From positions 153,775-217,774 of the forward strand of contig NZ_BSNM01000006.1 of assembly GCF_030159995.1 (NCBI RefSeq): 64,000 nt of DNA, in the 5' to 3' direction. The notes below the pieces were generated by a model. It was not told the DNA's origin, searched no databases, and saw only the letters and a list, made by a program, of their open reading frames with translations. This document shows positions 1-7,452 of this stretch, one piece after another. The translations under genes were made by a program, and so were the position numbers. Origin of the DNA: Litoribrevibacter albus (GTDB taxonomy: Bacteria > Pseudomonadota > Gammaproteobacteria > Pseudomonadales > Litoribrevibacteraceae). The number at the start of each line of letters is the position of its first letter. Position 1 is the stretch's first letter.

Positions 1-184
1 TTGGGTGTTTGAGATTGTTGAAAAATACCAGGGCTCTGTGTCTGCTGAGCATGGTGTAGGTATGACCAAGAAACATGCACTGACTTATACTCGCAGTGAA
101 GCTGAGATTGAGTATATGAAGGCGCTTAAACTGGCGTTCGATCCAAACAATATTATGAATCCTGGGAAAATCTTGGATGTCTAA
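1..184 (+). CDS. FAD-binding 2-hydroxyacid dehydrogenase, C-terminal end only
   Basis: Only the last 60 codons lie in the window, read in the frame starting at base 2 and stopping at TAA 182-184. The peptide contains SAEHGVG and, near the end, AFDPNNIMNPGKIL. This is the typical C-terminal signature of the GlcD/D-lactate dehydrogenase/D-2-hydroxyglutarate dehydrogenase family (FAD-binding oxidase type 4, C-terminal domain), where the EHG histidine sits near the substrate. The next gene starts 8 bases before this stop, so the two are probably translationally coupled. Which 2-hydroxyacid is oxidised cannot be told from this fragment. In pseudomonads a D-2-hydroxyglutarate dehydrogenase of this type sits near serine biosynthesis genes, so that is one candidate. 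Confidence 0.8.
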   Translation, partial: WVFEIVEKYQGSVSAEHGVGMTKKHALTYTRSEAEIEYMKALKLAFDPNNIMNPGKILDV

Positions 185-872
185 GACTCAACGTGTTGCT
201 TACAAACATCAGTGGCAGGGAGGGGAGGAAATTCCTCTTCCTGTGGGTAAGGTCGTGTGTGTGGGACGCAACTACGCGGAACATGCCAAAGAACTGAATA
301 ACCCGATTCCTACTGAACCATTATTGTTTATGAAACCAGCCACGTCTTTGGTGGATTTTTCTCAGCCTGTCAAAGTGCCTCAAGGGTTTGGTGAGGTTCA
401 TTACGAAACTGAGATAGCCATCTTGATTGGTGAGCCCATTATTGCGCAGGACGGTGAGTTACCGTCATTGGCTGATTGTGAAAAAGCCATTCTTGGCGTG
501 GCGGGTGCGCTGGATCTGACCTTGAGAGACTTGCAGTCTCAATTAAAAGAAAAAGGTCAGCCTTGGGAAAAAGCCAAAGCGTTTGATGGTTCATGCCCAA
601 TTGGTGGATTTGTGAAGCCTTCAGAGTTAAGTGATCTGTCTGACCTGGATGTGTCACTGGATATTGATGGCAATAGAGTACAATCTGGCAACTCCAGCGA
701 TATGCTGACCCCTATTTTGCAGTTATTGCGTTATACCTCTCAATTCTTCAGCTTAATGCCGGGGGATGTTGTTCTGACCGGAACTCCAAAAGGGGTTGGG
801 CAAATTCTTCCAGGACAAACGCTGTCCTTGTCCCTAGATCAAACTTTTACATTTCAATCTGTTACGGTTTGA
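177..872 (+). CDS. Fumarylacetoacetate hydrolase (FAH) family protein, YcgM-like
   Basis: The 231-residue protein aligns by memory with E. coli YcgM along its whole length: VVCVGRNYAEHAKEL at 26-40, the metal-binding ExE in HYETEI (E77, E79), ALDLTLRD with D113, and the WEKAKAFDGSCP segment near 130-141. Family members bind Mg/Mn and act as acylpyruvases, oxaloacetate decarboxylases or tautomerases, or related C-C hydrolases. The substrate here is not determined. The ATG at 177 overlaps the end of the upstream dehydrogenase, and GGGAAAA at 163-169 is a plausible ribosome site inside that gene. Sharing an operon with a 2-hydroxyacid dehydrogenase suggests handling of the oxo-acid product or a damaged form of it, which is inference. 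A strong stem-loop follows the stop. Confidence 0.85.
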   Translation: MSKTQRVAYKHQWQGGEEIPLPVGKVVCVGRNYAEHAKELNNPIPTEPLLFMKPATSLVDFSQPVKVPQGFGEVHYETEIAILIGEPIIAQDGELPSLADCEKAILGVAGALDLTLRDLQSQLKEKGQPWEKAKAFDGSCPIGGFVKPSELSDLSDLDVSLDIDGNRVQSGNSSDMLTPILQLLRYTSQFFSLMPGDVVLTGTPKGVGQILPGQTLSLSLDQTFTFQSVTV

Positions 873-880
873 TCCTCTTT

Positions 881-910
881 TCAGGAGATGGCGTTACCGC
901 TGTCTTCTGA
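881..910 (+). terminator. Strong stem-loop after the FAH gene
   Basis: Bases 881-893 pair with 898-910 over 13 positions, three of them G-U in RNA, around the loop TTAC. It starts 8 bases after the FAH stop. The tract after it is TTAATTCC, so the U-run is weak. It is either a poor intrinsic terminator or a 3'-end stabilising hairpin. Confidence 0.5.
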
Positions 911-987
911 TTAATTCCTGAGCATTTTCCCCTTCGTTTCCTGTTTCTTGGCATATACTCAATGTGTGTCTATAGGGAAATAATTTT

Positions 988-3189
988 ATGCTCGCTGAAT
1001 CTGATTCTTGGTGTAATCCGCCTGATGGCTACGGTAAAGACATGACCTTGGAGCAACCTACGGTCTCGTACTTTCGCTGTGATCAAAAAGGGGGCTCTGC
1101 AACCTTACTTCGTTACGATGTAAAAGATGGAACCTTGACCTTATTTGAGAATGGTTGCAAGCGAACCGATCTGTTGTCTGAGTATCGAGCCATCGTTTTT
1201 TCTGATCCCTTATTGGATGTTGATGCTGATATTGAGCAGGATGCCCAGTGCTACGAATTTGTTTTCAGTGATAAAGAGGTGTTTGTCAGTCGAGCTGTAG
1301 CTATTGTGGAAACGCCTGCTTTGTTGCACGTATTTCGAGTGCACGATAACAATGTGTATCGGGTGTTGATACCGAGGGCGCATCTTCTGCAATATCATGT
1401 GAAAACATCTCTGAAAGTGGAATCCGAGAGCAAGTTGCAGAGCGTTGATTTGAAGATCACTTCTCGGGCGCAGTTAGGGGAGATGTTACGCACCGGTTTG
1501 TTACCTACCCGGAAGTCGATTCTGGAGCAATTAAGGTTTAATGATCACCTTTCTGAAGACGAATTCAGAAGCCTTACAATGGAGTTACAGGATAAGAAGA
1601 AAGATTCTGATGTAATTCAGCATCTATTGGCAACGGGAATATATCGGGAGGGTGATATTCAGCTCGCCCGTGCTCAATGTCTGGGGTTGCCATATGTTGA
1701 GGTCGATATGATCGAGCCGGATCAAAAGGCCATTGCGCTCTTTGATGAAGTTACAGCGAGAAATTTGAATATCTTCCCCATTATGTTTCATAAGGATCGT
1801 GTCGTCGTTGCGATGACGAATCCTGCTGACTATGGCGTAATGACACAACTACGCTTTTTGGTGGGTAAAGACATTGAACCGGTAGTCACTAATCAGCGGG
1901 CACTGAGACACGCAATTGATAATCTCTATAGCCCTCTCTCCTCCGACGAAATTTTTATTCAGGCGGAGGCGTCATCGAATAATGGGGATGAAAAGCTCTA
2001 CGATCAGGCTGAAGAGGTAACCAGTGAATCTGACGGTTCTGATCGACCTACCGTTCGTTTGGTGGCTAACATTCTCTCGGATGCAATTAATAAGAAAGCA
2101 TCAGATATTCATATTCGACCTCAAGAAAAACACGTTGATCTGATCTTTCGGGTTAATGGTTCGTTAATTCCAATAAAAAGATTCTCTAGGTCGATGCTGT
2201 CTTCTTTGGTTAGTCGAATCAAGATTATTGGCCGAATGAACGTTGCAGAGCACCGTTTACCGCAAGATGGTCGTACGCATTTGAAACATTCCGGAAAGGC
2301 CGTGGATTTGAGGATTTCAATCTTGCCCAGTGTCTACGGCGAAAGCGTGGTTATGCGTATTCTTGATACGTCAGCGGGCTTGAAAGGTATTGATGAAATT
2401 GGCTTTTCCGAGACGGATAGAGAGAAGTTTACACACTTAATCAATCGCTCTTCAGGGATGATTTTAGTTACCGGGCCAACGGGGTCGGGGAAAAGTACCA
2501 CGCTCTATGCTGCGCTGAATGAGATTGTGAAACGGAATGTGAATGTCATTACCGTAGAAGATCCTGTGGAATATCACATGCCTGATGTGCTTCAGGTTCA
2601 AGTGAAGTCAAAGATTGATATGACCTTTGCAAGAGTGCTTAGACAGATGCTTCGGCATGACCCTGATGTCATTATGGTGGGTGAGATTCGGGATAAAGAA
2701 ACGGCGACGATCGCTTCAGAAAGTGCGTTAACCGGGCATGTGGTGCTTTCTACTCTGCATACAAACAGCGCGAGTTTATCCATTAGTCGCCTTCTGGAAA
2801 TGGGCATTGAGCCCTATATGATCAATTCCAGTTTAATTGCGGTGATCGCTCAGAGGTTGGTTCGTTTGAACTGTCCGCATTGCTCTCACGAATACCAACC
2901 GGATGCCGGTATGTGTGAGTTGGTGGGAGTATCGGCTGATGAGGTGTTTCATAAAGGCGAGGGCTGCGTGGATTGCATGCAAACTGGTGTTATGGGGCGT
3001 CGGGCAGTATATGAATTACTTCAGGTTGGGCCGGAGATGCGCCGACTGATCGTGTCCAATCCGAATCCTGTTCAGCTGGAAGAATTAGCTAGAAAAGAAG
3101 GAATGACGCCTCTTACTGAGTGTGCGTTGAAACTGGCCCGAGAAGGTGTGATTTCGTTGGATGAGGCGTATCGTGTTCGCTTGGAGTAG
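988..3189 (+). CDS. GspE/PilB/MshE-type secretion or pilus ATPase with an extra N-terminal domain
   Basis: The protein has 733 residues. Its C-terminal half is a complete hexameric type II secretion/type IV pilus ATPase: Walker A GPTGSGKST at 496-504, Asp box ITVEDPVE at 521-528, Walker B DVIMVGEIRD at 560-569, His box TGHVVLSTLHTN at 582-593, and a zinc tetracysteine CPHC (629-632) with CVDC (660-663). Residues about 205-310 resemble the MshEN/T2SSE N-terminal domain, which in some relatives binds c-di-GMP. The first about 150 residues are an additional, mostly beta-rich region that I do not recognise. The family powers assembly or extrusion of pilins or pseudopilins at the inner membrane. 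No pilin, platform protein or secretin gene lies nearby, so it is an orphan. ATG 988 has AGGGA about 10 bases upstream. A downstream Met (codon 19) has no good ribosome site. Confidence 0.85.
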   Translation: MLAESDSWCNPPDGYGKDMTLEQPTVSYFRCDQKGGSATLLRYDVKDGTLTLFENGCKRTDLLSEYRAIVFSDPLLDVDADIEQDAQCYEFVFSDKEVFVSRAVAIVETPALLHVFRVHDNNVYRVLIPRAHLLQYHVKTSLKVESESKLQSVDLKITSRAQLGEMLRTGLLPTRKSILEQLRFNDHLSEDEFRSLTMELQDKKKDSDVIQHLLATGIYREGDIQLARAQCLGLPYVEVDMIEPDQKAIALFDEVTARNLNIFPIMFHKDRVVVAMTNPADYGVMTQLRFLVGKDIEPVVTNQRALRHAIDNLYSPLSSDEIFIQAEASSNNGDEKLYDQAEEVTSESDGSDRPTVRLVANILSDAINKKASDIHIRPQEKHVDLIFRVNGSLIPIKRFSRSMLSSLVSRIKIIGRMNVAEHRLPQDGRTHLKHSGKAVDLRISILPSVYGESVVMRILDTSAGLKGIDEIGFSETDREKFTHLINRSSGMILVTGPTGSGKSTTLYAALNEIVKRNVNVITVEDPVEYHMPDVLQVQVKSKIDMTFARVLRQMLRHDPDVIMVGEIRDKETATIASESALTGHVVLSTLHTNSASLSISRLLEMGIEPYMINSSLIAVIAQRLVRLNCPHCSHEYQPDAGMCELVGVSADEVFHKGEGCVDCMQTGVMGRRAVYELLQVGPEMRRLIVSNPNPVQLEELARKEGMTPLTECALKLAREGVISLDEAYRVRLE

Positions 3190-3258
3190 ATCGTAGGATT
3201 AAGTTTCAGCATAGCGTGATGTGGGGTATGCTCATTCTTACAACAAAAGGAGGAGCAT

Positions 3259-4002
3259 ATGTCAAAGACGTGTTTGATTACTGGTGCCGCAAGGGGGATT
3301 GGTCGGGCGTTGGCTGTTGAGATGGCTAAACACGGATATTTGTTGGCTTTAACCGGGCGTAATCAAGAGCAACTTGCAGAAGTTCGGGAAGAGATTGTAA
3401 GTGTGAATCCCAGTGCGCACGTTGAAATCTATGTTTTAGATGTGACTGATTACCCAAGTGTATTTGATGTTATTAGTGTCGCTGATCAGTCGTTAGGTGG
3501 TCTTGACATAGTCATTGCTAATGCAGGTATCAGTGTGAGTAAACCTGTAGGTGTGGGTGGCTTTGAAGCTCATAAATCTGTAATTGAAACTAATGTTTTA
3601 GGTCTTATGGCTACAGCAGAGGCCATCCTTCCCTTTTTTAAAGAACGAAACGCAGGGCAGTTTGTTGCTATTTCATCTGTGGCTGCATTTCGGGGGTTGC
3701 CAAATCATTCCTCGTATTGTGCATCGAAAGTGGCAGTAAAGAGCTATATGGAATCTCTCTCAATGGAGTTAATAGGGTCTAAGGTTCTAACGACCACCTT
3801 GTTTCCTGGGTATATTGATACTGACATTAATAAGCATATGGCGAGTCGTCCATTTCTGATCTCTGCAGAGCAAGGTGCAAAAGAAATGTTGAGCTTAATT
3901 CAGAAGGGAGTAAAGGTATCTACTGTCCCTAAAAAGCCCTGGAGTGTAGTTAGTCAGTTGATGAAAGCGGTCCCTGAATCTGTGTTGGCGAAATTAAGTT
4001 AG
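3259..4002 (+). CDS. Short-chain dehydrogenase/reductase (SDR)
   Basis: This 247-residue classical SDR has the NAD(P) motif TGAARGIG at 8-15, NAG at 88-90, the structural Asn in ETNVLG (N112), the catalytic Ser in AISS (139/140), and YCASK giving Y153 and K157. TGR after the second strand (32-34) hints at NADP preference, as an Arg there can hold the 2'-phosphate. The C-terminal tail, with VPKKPWSVVSQLMKAVPESV, resembles SDRs that act on lipid-like substrates at the membrane, but the substrate is unknown. The start is fixed by an excellent ribosome site AAAGGAGG at 3246-3253. It is probably monocistronic and runs convergently into the porin gene. Confidence 0.85.
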   Translation: MSKTCLITGAARGIGRALAVEMAKHGYLLALTGRNQEQLAEVREEIVSVNPSAHVEIYVLDVTDYPSVFDVISVADQSLGGLDIVIANAGISVSKPVGVGGFEAHKSVIETNVLGLMATAEAILPFFKERNAGQFVAISSVAAFRGLPNHSSYCASKVAVKSYMESLSMELIGSKVLTTTLFPGYIDTDINKHMASRPFLISAEQGAKEMLSLIQKGVKVSTVPKKPWSVVSQLMKAVPESVLAKLS

Positions 4003-4063
4003 AGATAGTAACAGAGGGGCAGAAATAATCGCTTTGAAGTTCATTTAATATCTTCGTGGAAAT

Positions 4064-4092
4064 AAAAAAGGCACCCTAGGGTGCCTTTTTAC
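4064..4092. terminator. Bidirectional intrinsic terminator between SDR and porin
   Basis: The perfect palindrome GGCACCCTAGGGTGCC (4070-4085) is preceded by an A-run and followed by TTTTT. Read on either strand it gives a GC stem with a U-tract, so it can end both convergent transcripts. The terminator after serB (12856-12883) has nearly the same sequence. Confidence 0.85.
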
Positions 4093-4116
4093 TCGATACT
4101 AGTATCGGGCTTCAGC

Positions 4117-5043
4117 TTAGAAAGAAGCGCCAGCAACTAGCCATAGAGAGTTGTCATCGTTGTCATTATAAGCGCTGTCGAAATCAACTTCTGCTTGAAC
4201 CCAAAGCATGTCAGAGATGTCTTTAGCTACAGAAAGAGCGATACGATCTTCTGGCTCTCCAAATGCTTCAGCTTCGTCAGAAGTGAAGTAAGCTGCACCT
4301 AAGGTGTAACCATTCATCTCGTAGTTAGCTTCTAGCTGAAGGAAAGTAGGGTCTTCGTCGTTCACTTCATCAGAAAGCATTACGTATTCTGCGATCAAAA
4401 CAATGTTGTTAACGTTTGCAGTACCGCCGAAAGAGAATGCGCCTACAGGGCTGCCAACGCTATCGACTGCGTCACTTACATAACCGAAGTGTGCAGTGAA
4501 CATGTCTGCAGAGTAGTCAACAGACGTACCGAACTCTTGTAGATCGTCGTCACCAGAGCGGCCTTGAGCTACGTAAATGGTAGAAGAGATAGGACCGCCT
4601 TTGATTTTTACACCAGCCATGGTGTCGGTGTAATCATAAATTGCGTTTTTGTGGAAAGAGTCGTTCCACATCATTGATTCGCCTTGTAGACCGATTACAG
4701 TGTCGTCGTATTCAGCGAATAGAGAGTAATTGTCGTTTAGTTTGTGTTCTAGGAAGGCGTTATCGATACCTAGAGTATCTTTTTTGTCAGCGCCAGTGAC
4801 GTCATTTTTGTCGCCTTGGTATTCAGCTGTTAGGCCAGCAGTTGTTGTACCATCTGTAGCTTCAATAGAAATCTCAGCTGTGTCCAAGTATACAGAAGAG
4901 CTGCTGTTGGTGGTATCGTTATCGTGGTATTCAAAAGCGAAGTCTACTTCACCGCCGATAGTTACTTCAACATCACCTGCGTGAACCGCACCTGCAAGAG
5001 AAGCTGCTGCGATTGCTGCTGCAAGACGTGTAAATTGTGCCAT
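4117..5043 (-). CDS. Gram-negative porin (outer-membrane beta-barrel)
   Basis: The 308-residue protein has a cleavable signal peptide (MAQFTRLAAAIAAASLAGAVHA, cut after AHA-type AxA at residue 22). A short-period alternation of polar and apolar residues follows, ending in the outer-membrane insertion signature with terminal Phe (VAGASF). The mature start, GDVEVTIGGEVDFAFEY, and strands such as YSLFAEYDDTVIGLQG fit the porin_4/general porin superfamily. It is shorter than most trimeric porins (about 340-400) and rich in Asp/Glu, which suits a marine organism and may favour cations. AAGGAAAAC lies just before the ATG. The solute is unknown. The 421-bp upstream region is described separately. 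Confidence 0.8.
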   Translation of the reverse strand: MAQFTRLAAAIAAASLAGAVHAGDVEVTIGGEVDFAFEYHDNDTTNSSSSVYLDTAEISIEATDGTTTAGLTAEYQGDKNDVTGADKKDTLGIDNAFLEHKLNDNYSLFAEYDDTVIGLQGESMMWNDSFHKNAIYDYTDTMAGVKIKGGPISSTIYVAQGRSGDDDLQEFGTSVDYSADMFTAHFGYVSDAVDSVGSPVGAFSFGGTANVNNIVLIAEYVMLSDEVNDEDPTFLQLEANYEMNGYTLGAAYFTSDEAEAFGEPEDRIALSVAKDISDMLWVQAEVDFDSAYNDNDDNSLWLVAGASF

Positions 5044-5464
5044 AGTGTTTTCCTTTTACTTACGTTAAATATCCAAGTCAACCGTTATTGGTTGTGCCTA
5101 TAATCTTGTGGGGTAAGTAAAGCAGACTTTGTGCCAATTCTTATCCCTAAGATTGTGGGCGTCCTGAAAATTATTATTAAGATAACTGCACCAGTAATTA
5201 ACACTTACTTACTGCGATATGTCAATAATTGGTGCGTATGTTACCCATTTATTAATTTCGTAGTGTAGTCACTGATTTCTATTTGTCGAGTTAGAAACTA
5301 AAAAAAATAAGTTACTTTATGTTATGCCGATAAGTGGTTGTTTATATGTTGGTTTGTTGAATGTGATCGAGTGCAAATTTTTTATCTGACTGTTTTAATA
5401 TTTTGGCACTTTTATCTGGTAAACTTATCGGCCTGTTTCTTATAGTTTTTAGTATGAAATACTT
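5044..5464. promoter_or_regulatory. Intergenic region between porin and alr, with two facing FliA-like -10 boxes
   Basis: This 421-bp AT-rich gap holds the divergent promoters of the porin (leftward) and alr (rightward). GCCGATAAG occurs at 5326-5334 and its exact reverse complement CTTATCGGC at 5424-5432. GCCGATAA equals the sigma-28 (FliA) -10 consensus. Eleven bases upstream of each box lie partial -35 matches: 5307-5314 on the plus strand, and on the minus strand TAAAAACT at 5451-5444 with the TAAA part exact. The two boxes face each other. A small inverted repeat CAACC/GGTTG (5089-5093, 5100-5104) lies in the porin leader. No clear sigma-70 promoter stands out. Confidence 0.4.
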
Positions 5465-6541
5465 ATGTCTTCTCGTGTATCTGCGACGATAAATTTAGCC
5501 GCAATTTCTCATAACTTAAACATTATTCGTAGTTTGGCTCCAGAAAGCTCGGTGCTTGCGATGGTCAAGGCAGATGCCTATGGGCATGGGGCGAATGAGG
5601 TGGCTCGAGTTATAGAGTCGCAGGTGGGCGGATTTGGTGTGGCCACCTTGGATGAGGCTGCTTCGTTACGCAGTGTCGGGATTGTAGCTCCAATTGTATT
5701 GCTAGAGGGCTTTAATTTCGCTCATGAATTAGCGGTTGCGAAGGAGCATAAGCTAGACCTTGTTATCCACAATTTGGTACAGCTGCGTGAGCTTATTGAA
5801 GAGGGTGTGGAAGGTATTTCGAGGGTATGGGTAAAACTTGATACCGGAATGCATCGATTAGGCTTTTCACCGTCTGAGTGGTTAGAAGCGAGACCTTTGA
5901 TTTCCCAAATAGAACAGTATATCGATATCGTTGTTATGACTCACTTGGCCTGTGCTGATGAAATTGAGCATGTACAAAACAGAAACCAATTAAGTGTATT
6001 TGAGCAGATTGTGGATGGTGAACCTTTTGCTCAGTCCATTGCTAATTCTGCTGCGATTCTATCTAGGCCTGATTTGCATCGTAATTGGGTGCGCCCGGGT
6101 ATCATGCTTTATGGTGTATCTCCATTTGGTAGCGAACAGTTGATTGATGACTTATGCCCTGTGATGACGCTTAAAGCGTCTGTTATTGCATTAAAGAGCG
6201 TCAGTGCCGGAGATTGGATCGGTTATGGCGCGACCTATCAATGTCAAAGTGATCGTCTGATTGCAACTGTCTCTTTGGGATACGGTGATGGGTATCCTCG
6301 TTCGGCTGCCACAGGGACACCGTGCTATATAAATGGTGTTATGACTGAGTTGGTTGGGCGTGTATCTATGGACATGTTGACCATTGATGTGACTGATGTG
6401 CCAGGGGTTAAGTTGGGCGATCAGGTTGAGTTATGGGGCGAGCATGTGCCTGTTGAACAGGTCGCTGCTTGTTGCGATACCATCGGTTATGTACTGCTTA
6501 CCGGATTAACGAATCGAGTTACTTTTCATTATGTGCGTTGA
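5465..6541 (+). CDS. alr: Alanine racemase
   Basis: This PLP enzyme interconverts L- and D-alanine in the cytoplasm and supplies D-Ala for peptidoglycan. At 358 residues it matches the family length. The PLP lysine is K35 in AMVKADAYGHG, the second catalytic base is Y254 in IGYGATY, and VRPGIMLYG and GRVSMDMLTIDVT are typical of the C-terminal beta domain. The ATG at 5465 is the only sensible start. cmoM begins 5 bases after the stop, so the two form an operon. In P. aeruginosa alr lies next to dnaB and a 7TM-DISM cyclase. Here it keeps the cyclase nearby but is about 41 kb from dnaB. Confidence 0.95.
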   Translation: MSSRVSATINLAAISHNLNIIRSLAPESSVLAMVKADAYGHGANEVARVIESQVGGFGVATLDEAASLRSVGIVAPIVLLEGFNFAHELAVAKEHKLDLVIHNLVQLRELIEEGVEGISRVWVKLDTGMHRLGFSPSEWLEARPLISQIEQYIDIVVMTHLACADEIEHVQNRNQLSVFEQIVDGEPFAQSIANSAAILSRPDLHRNWVRPGIMLYGVSPFGSEQLIDDLCPVMTLKASVIALKSVSAGDWIGYGATYQCQSDRLIATVSLGYGDGYPRSAATGTPCYINGVMTELVGRVSMDMLTIDVTDVPGVKLGDQVELWGEHVPVEQVAACCDTIGYVLLTGLTNRVTFHYVR

Positions 6542-6546
6542 TATCA

Positions 6547-7377
6547 ATGAGTAAGCAAGACAGAAATTTTGATGATATAGCTGAGCACTTTCTTACTAAA
6601 ATATACGGCAGTCAAAAAGGCTATATTCGTCTTGCCCGGTTGTGGACGGACTTTCAGAATTTCCTCCCCGAGCTGTTTTCCGGTGACAAACTGTCTGTTC
6701 TAGATGCTGGTGGTGGATTTGGGCAGCTCAGTTTTGAGTTGGCACAATTAGGCCACAATGCGGTGCTCTCTGACATTTCAAAGGAAATGTTGAATTTGGC
6801 ACAACGAACACACTTAAGCGAGTTATCCAATTCTGAGCTATTGGGAGAGTATCAGTACGTTCATTCTCCTATTCAGGCACTTTCAGATCATTTGCCGGGT
6901 TCCTCATTTGATTTTGTGATGTGTCATGCGGTTCTGGAATGGGTGATCGATCCCAAAGACGTTCTCACACACGTGATAAAGTTTGTAAAGCCGGGTGGGT
7001 ATTTCTCGCTGACGGTTTATAACAAAGGGGCTGTCTATTTCCGGAATTTACTGAAAGGTAATTTTCGTTGGGTGGATCGTTGGATGGAGCAGATGGATGA
7101 CCCCAATGCTGATCCCGCTCTGACGATGATTAAAGGTCGAAGTTTAACCCCACCGGGGCCTTTGCTGCCGGATACAGTGGAAACCTGGTTGAGTGAGTTA
7201 AATTGCCAGGTGATCAAGCAGACCGGCATTCGAGTGTTAGATGATTATTTAAATAAGCATCTAACAAAAGGCCACTCTCAGGAAGATATTTTGGAAAAAG
7301 AGTCTTATTTTGGTGTTCGTAGCCCTTATTGTTCAATGGGGCGTTATGTTCATTTTTTAGGTCAAAAGCTCTACTGA
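6547..7377 (+). CDS. cmoM: tRNA 5-carboxymethoxyuridine methyltransferase CmoM
   Basis: The SAM-dependent enzyme methylates the carboxyl of cmo5U34 to give mcmo5U at the wobble base of several tRNAs. The N-terminus DRNFDDIAEHFLTKIYGSQK is nearly the same as E. coli CmoM (formerly SmtA). The SAM motif VLDAGGGFGQ is at 51-60, and CHAVLEWVIDP gives the motif IV region. The length, 276 residues, is slightly above the usual 260. The start is the ATG at 6547, because the homologous N-terminus begins there. A longer reading from 6469 would overlap alr without any similarity. The cmoA and cmoB partners are not in the window. Confidence 0.92.
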   Translation: MSKQDRNFDDIAEHFLTKIYGSQKGYIRLARLWTDFQNFLPELFSGDKLSVLDAGGGFGQLSFELAQLGHNAVLSDISKEMLNLAQRTHLSELSNSELLGEYQYVHSPIQALSDHLPGSSFDFVMCHAVLEWVIDPKDVLTHVIKFVKPGGYFSLTVYNKGAVYFRNLLKGNFRWVDRWMEQMDDPNADPALTMIKGRSLTPPGPLLPDTVETWLSELNCQVIKQTGIRVLDDYLNKHLTKGHSQEDILEKESYFGVRSPYCSMGRYVHFLGQKLY

Positions 7378-7452
7378 TGTGCCTATTAGTATCACTACTA
7401 CTATGCTTTGTTTGTCCCTAGCTATGACTTGAGATTCTAGGCTTAAAGCTCT

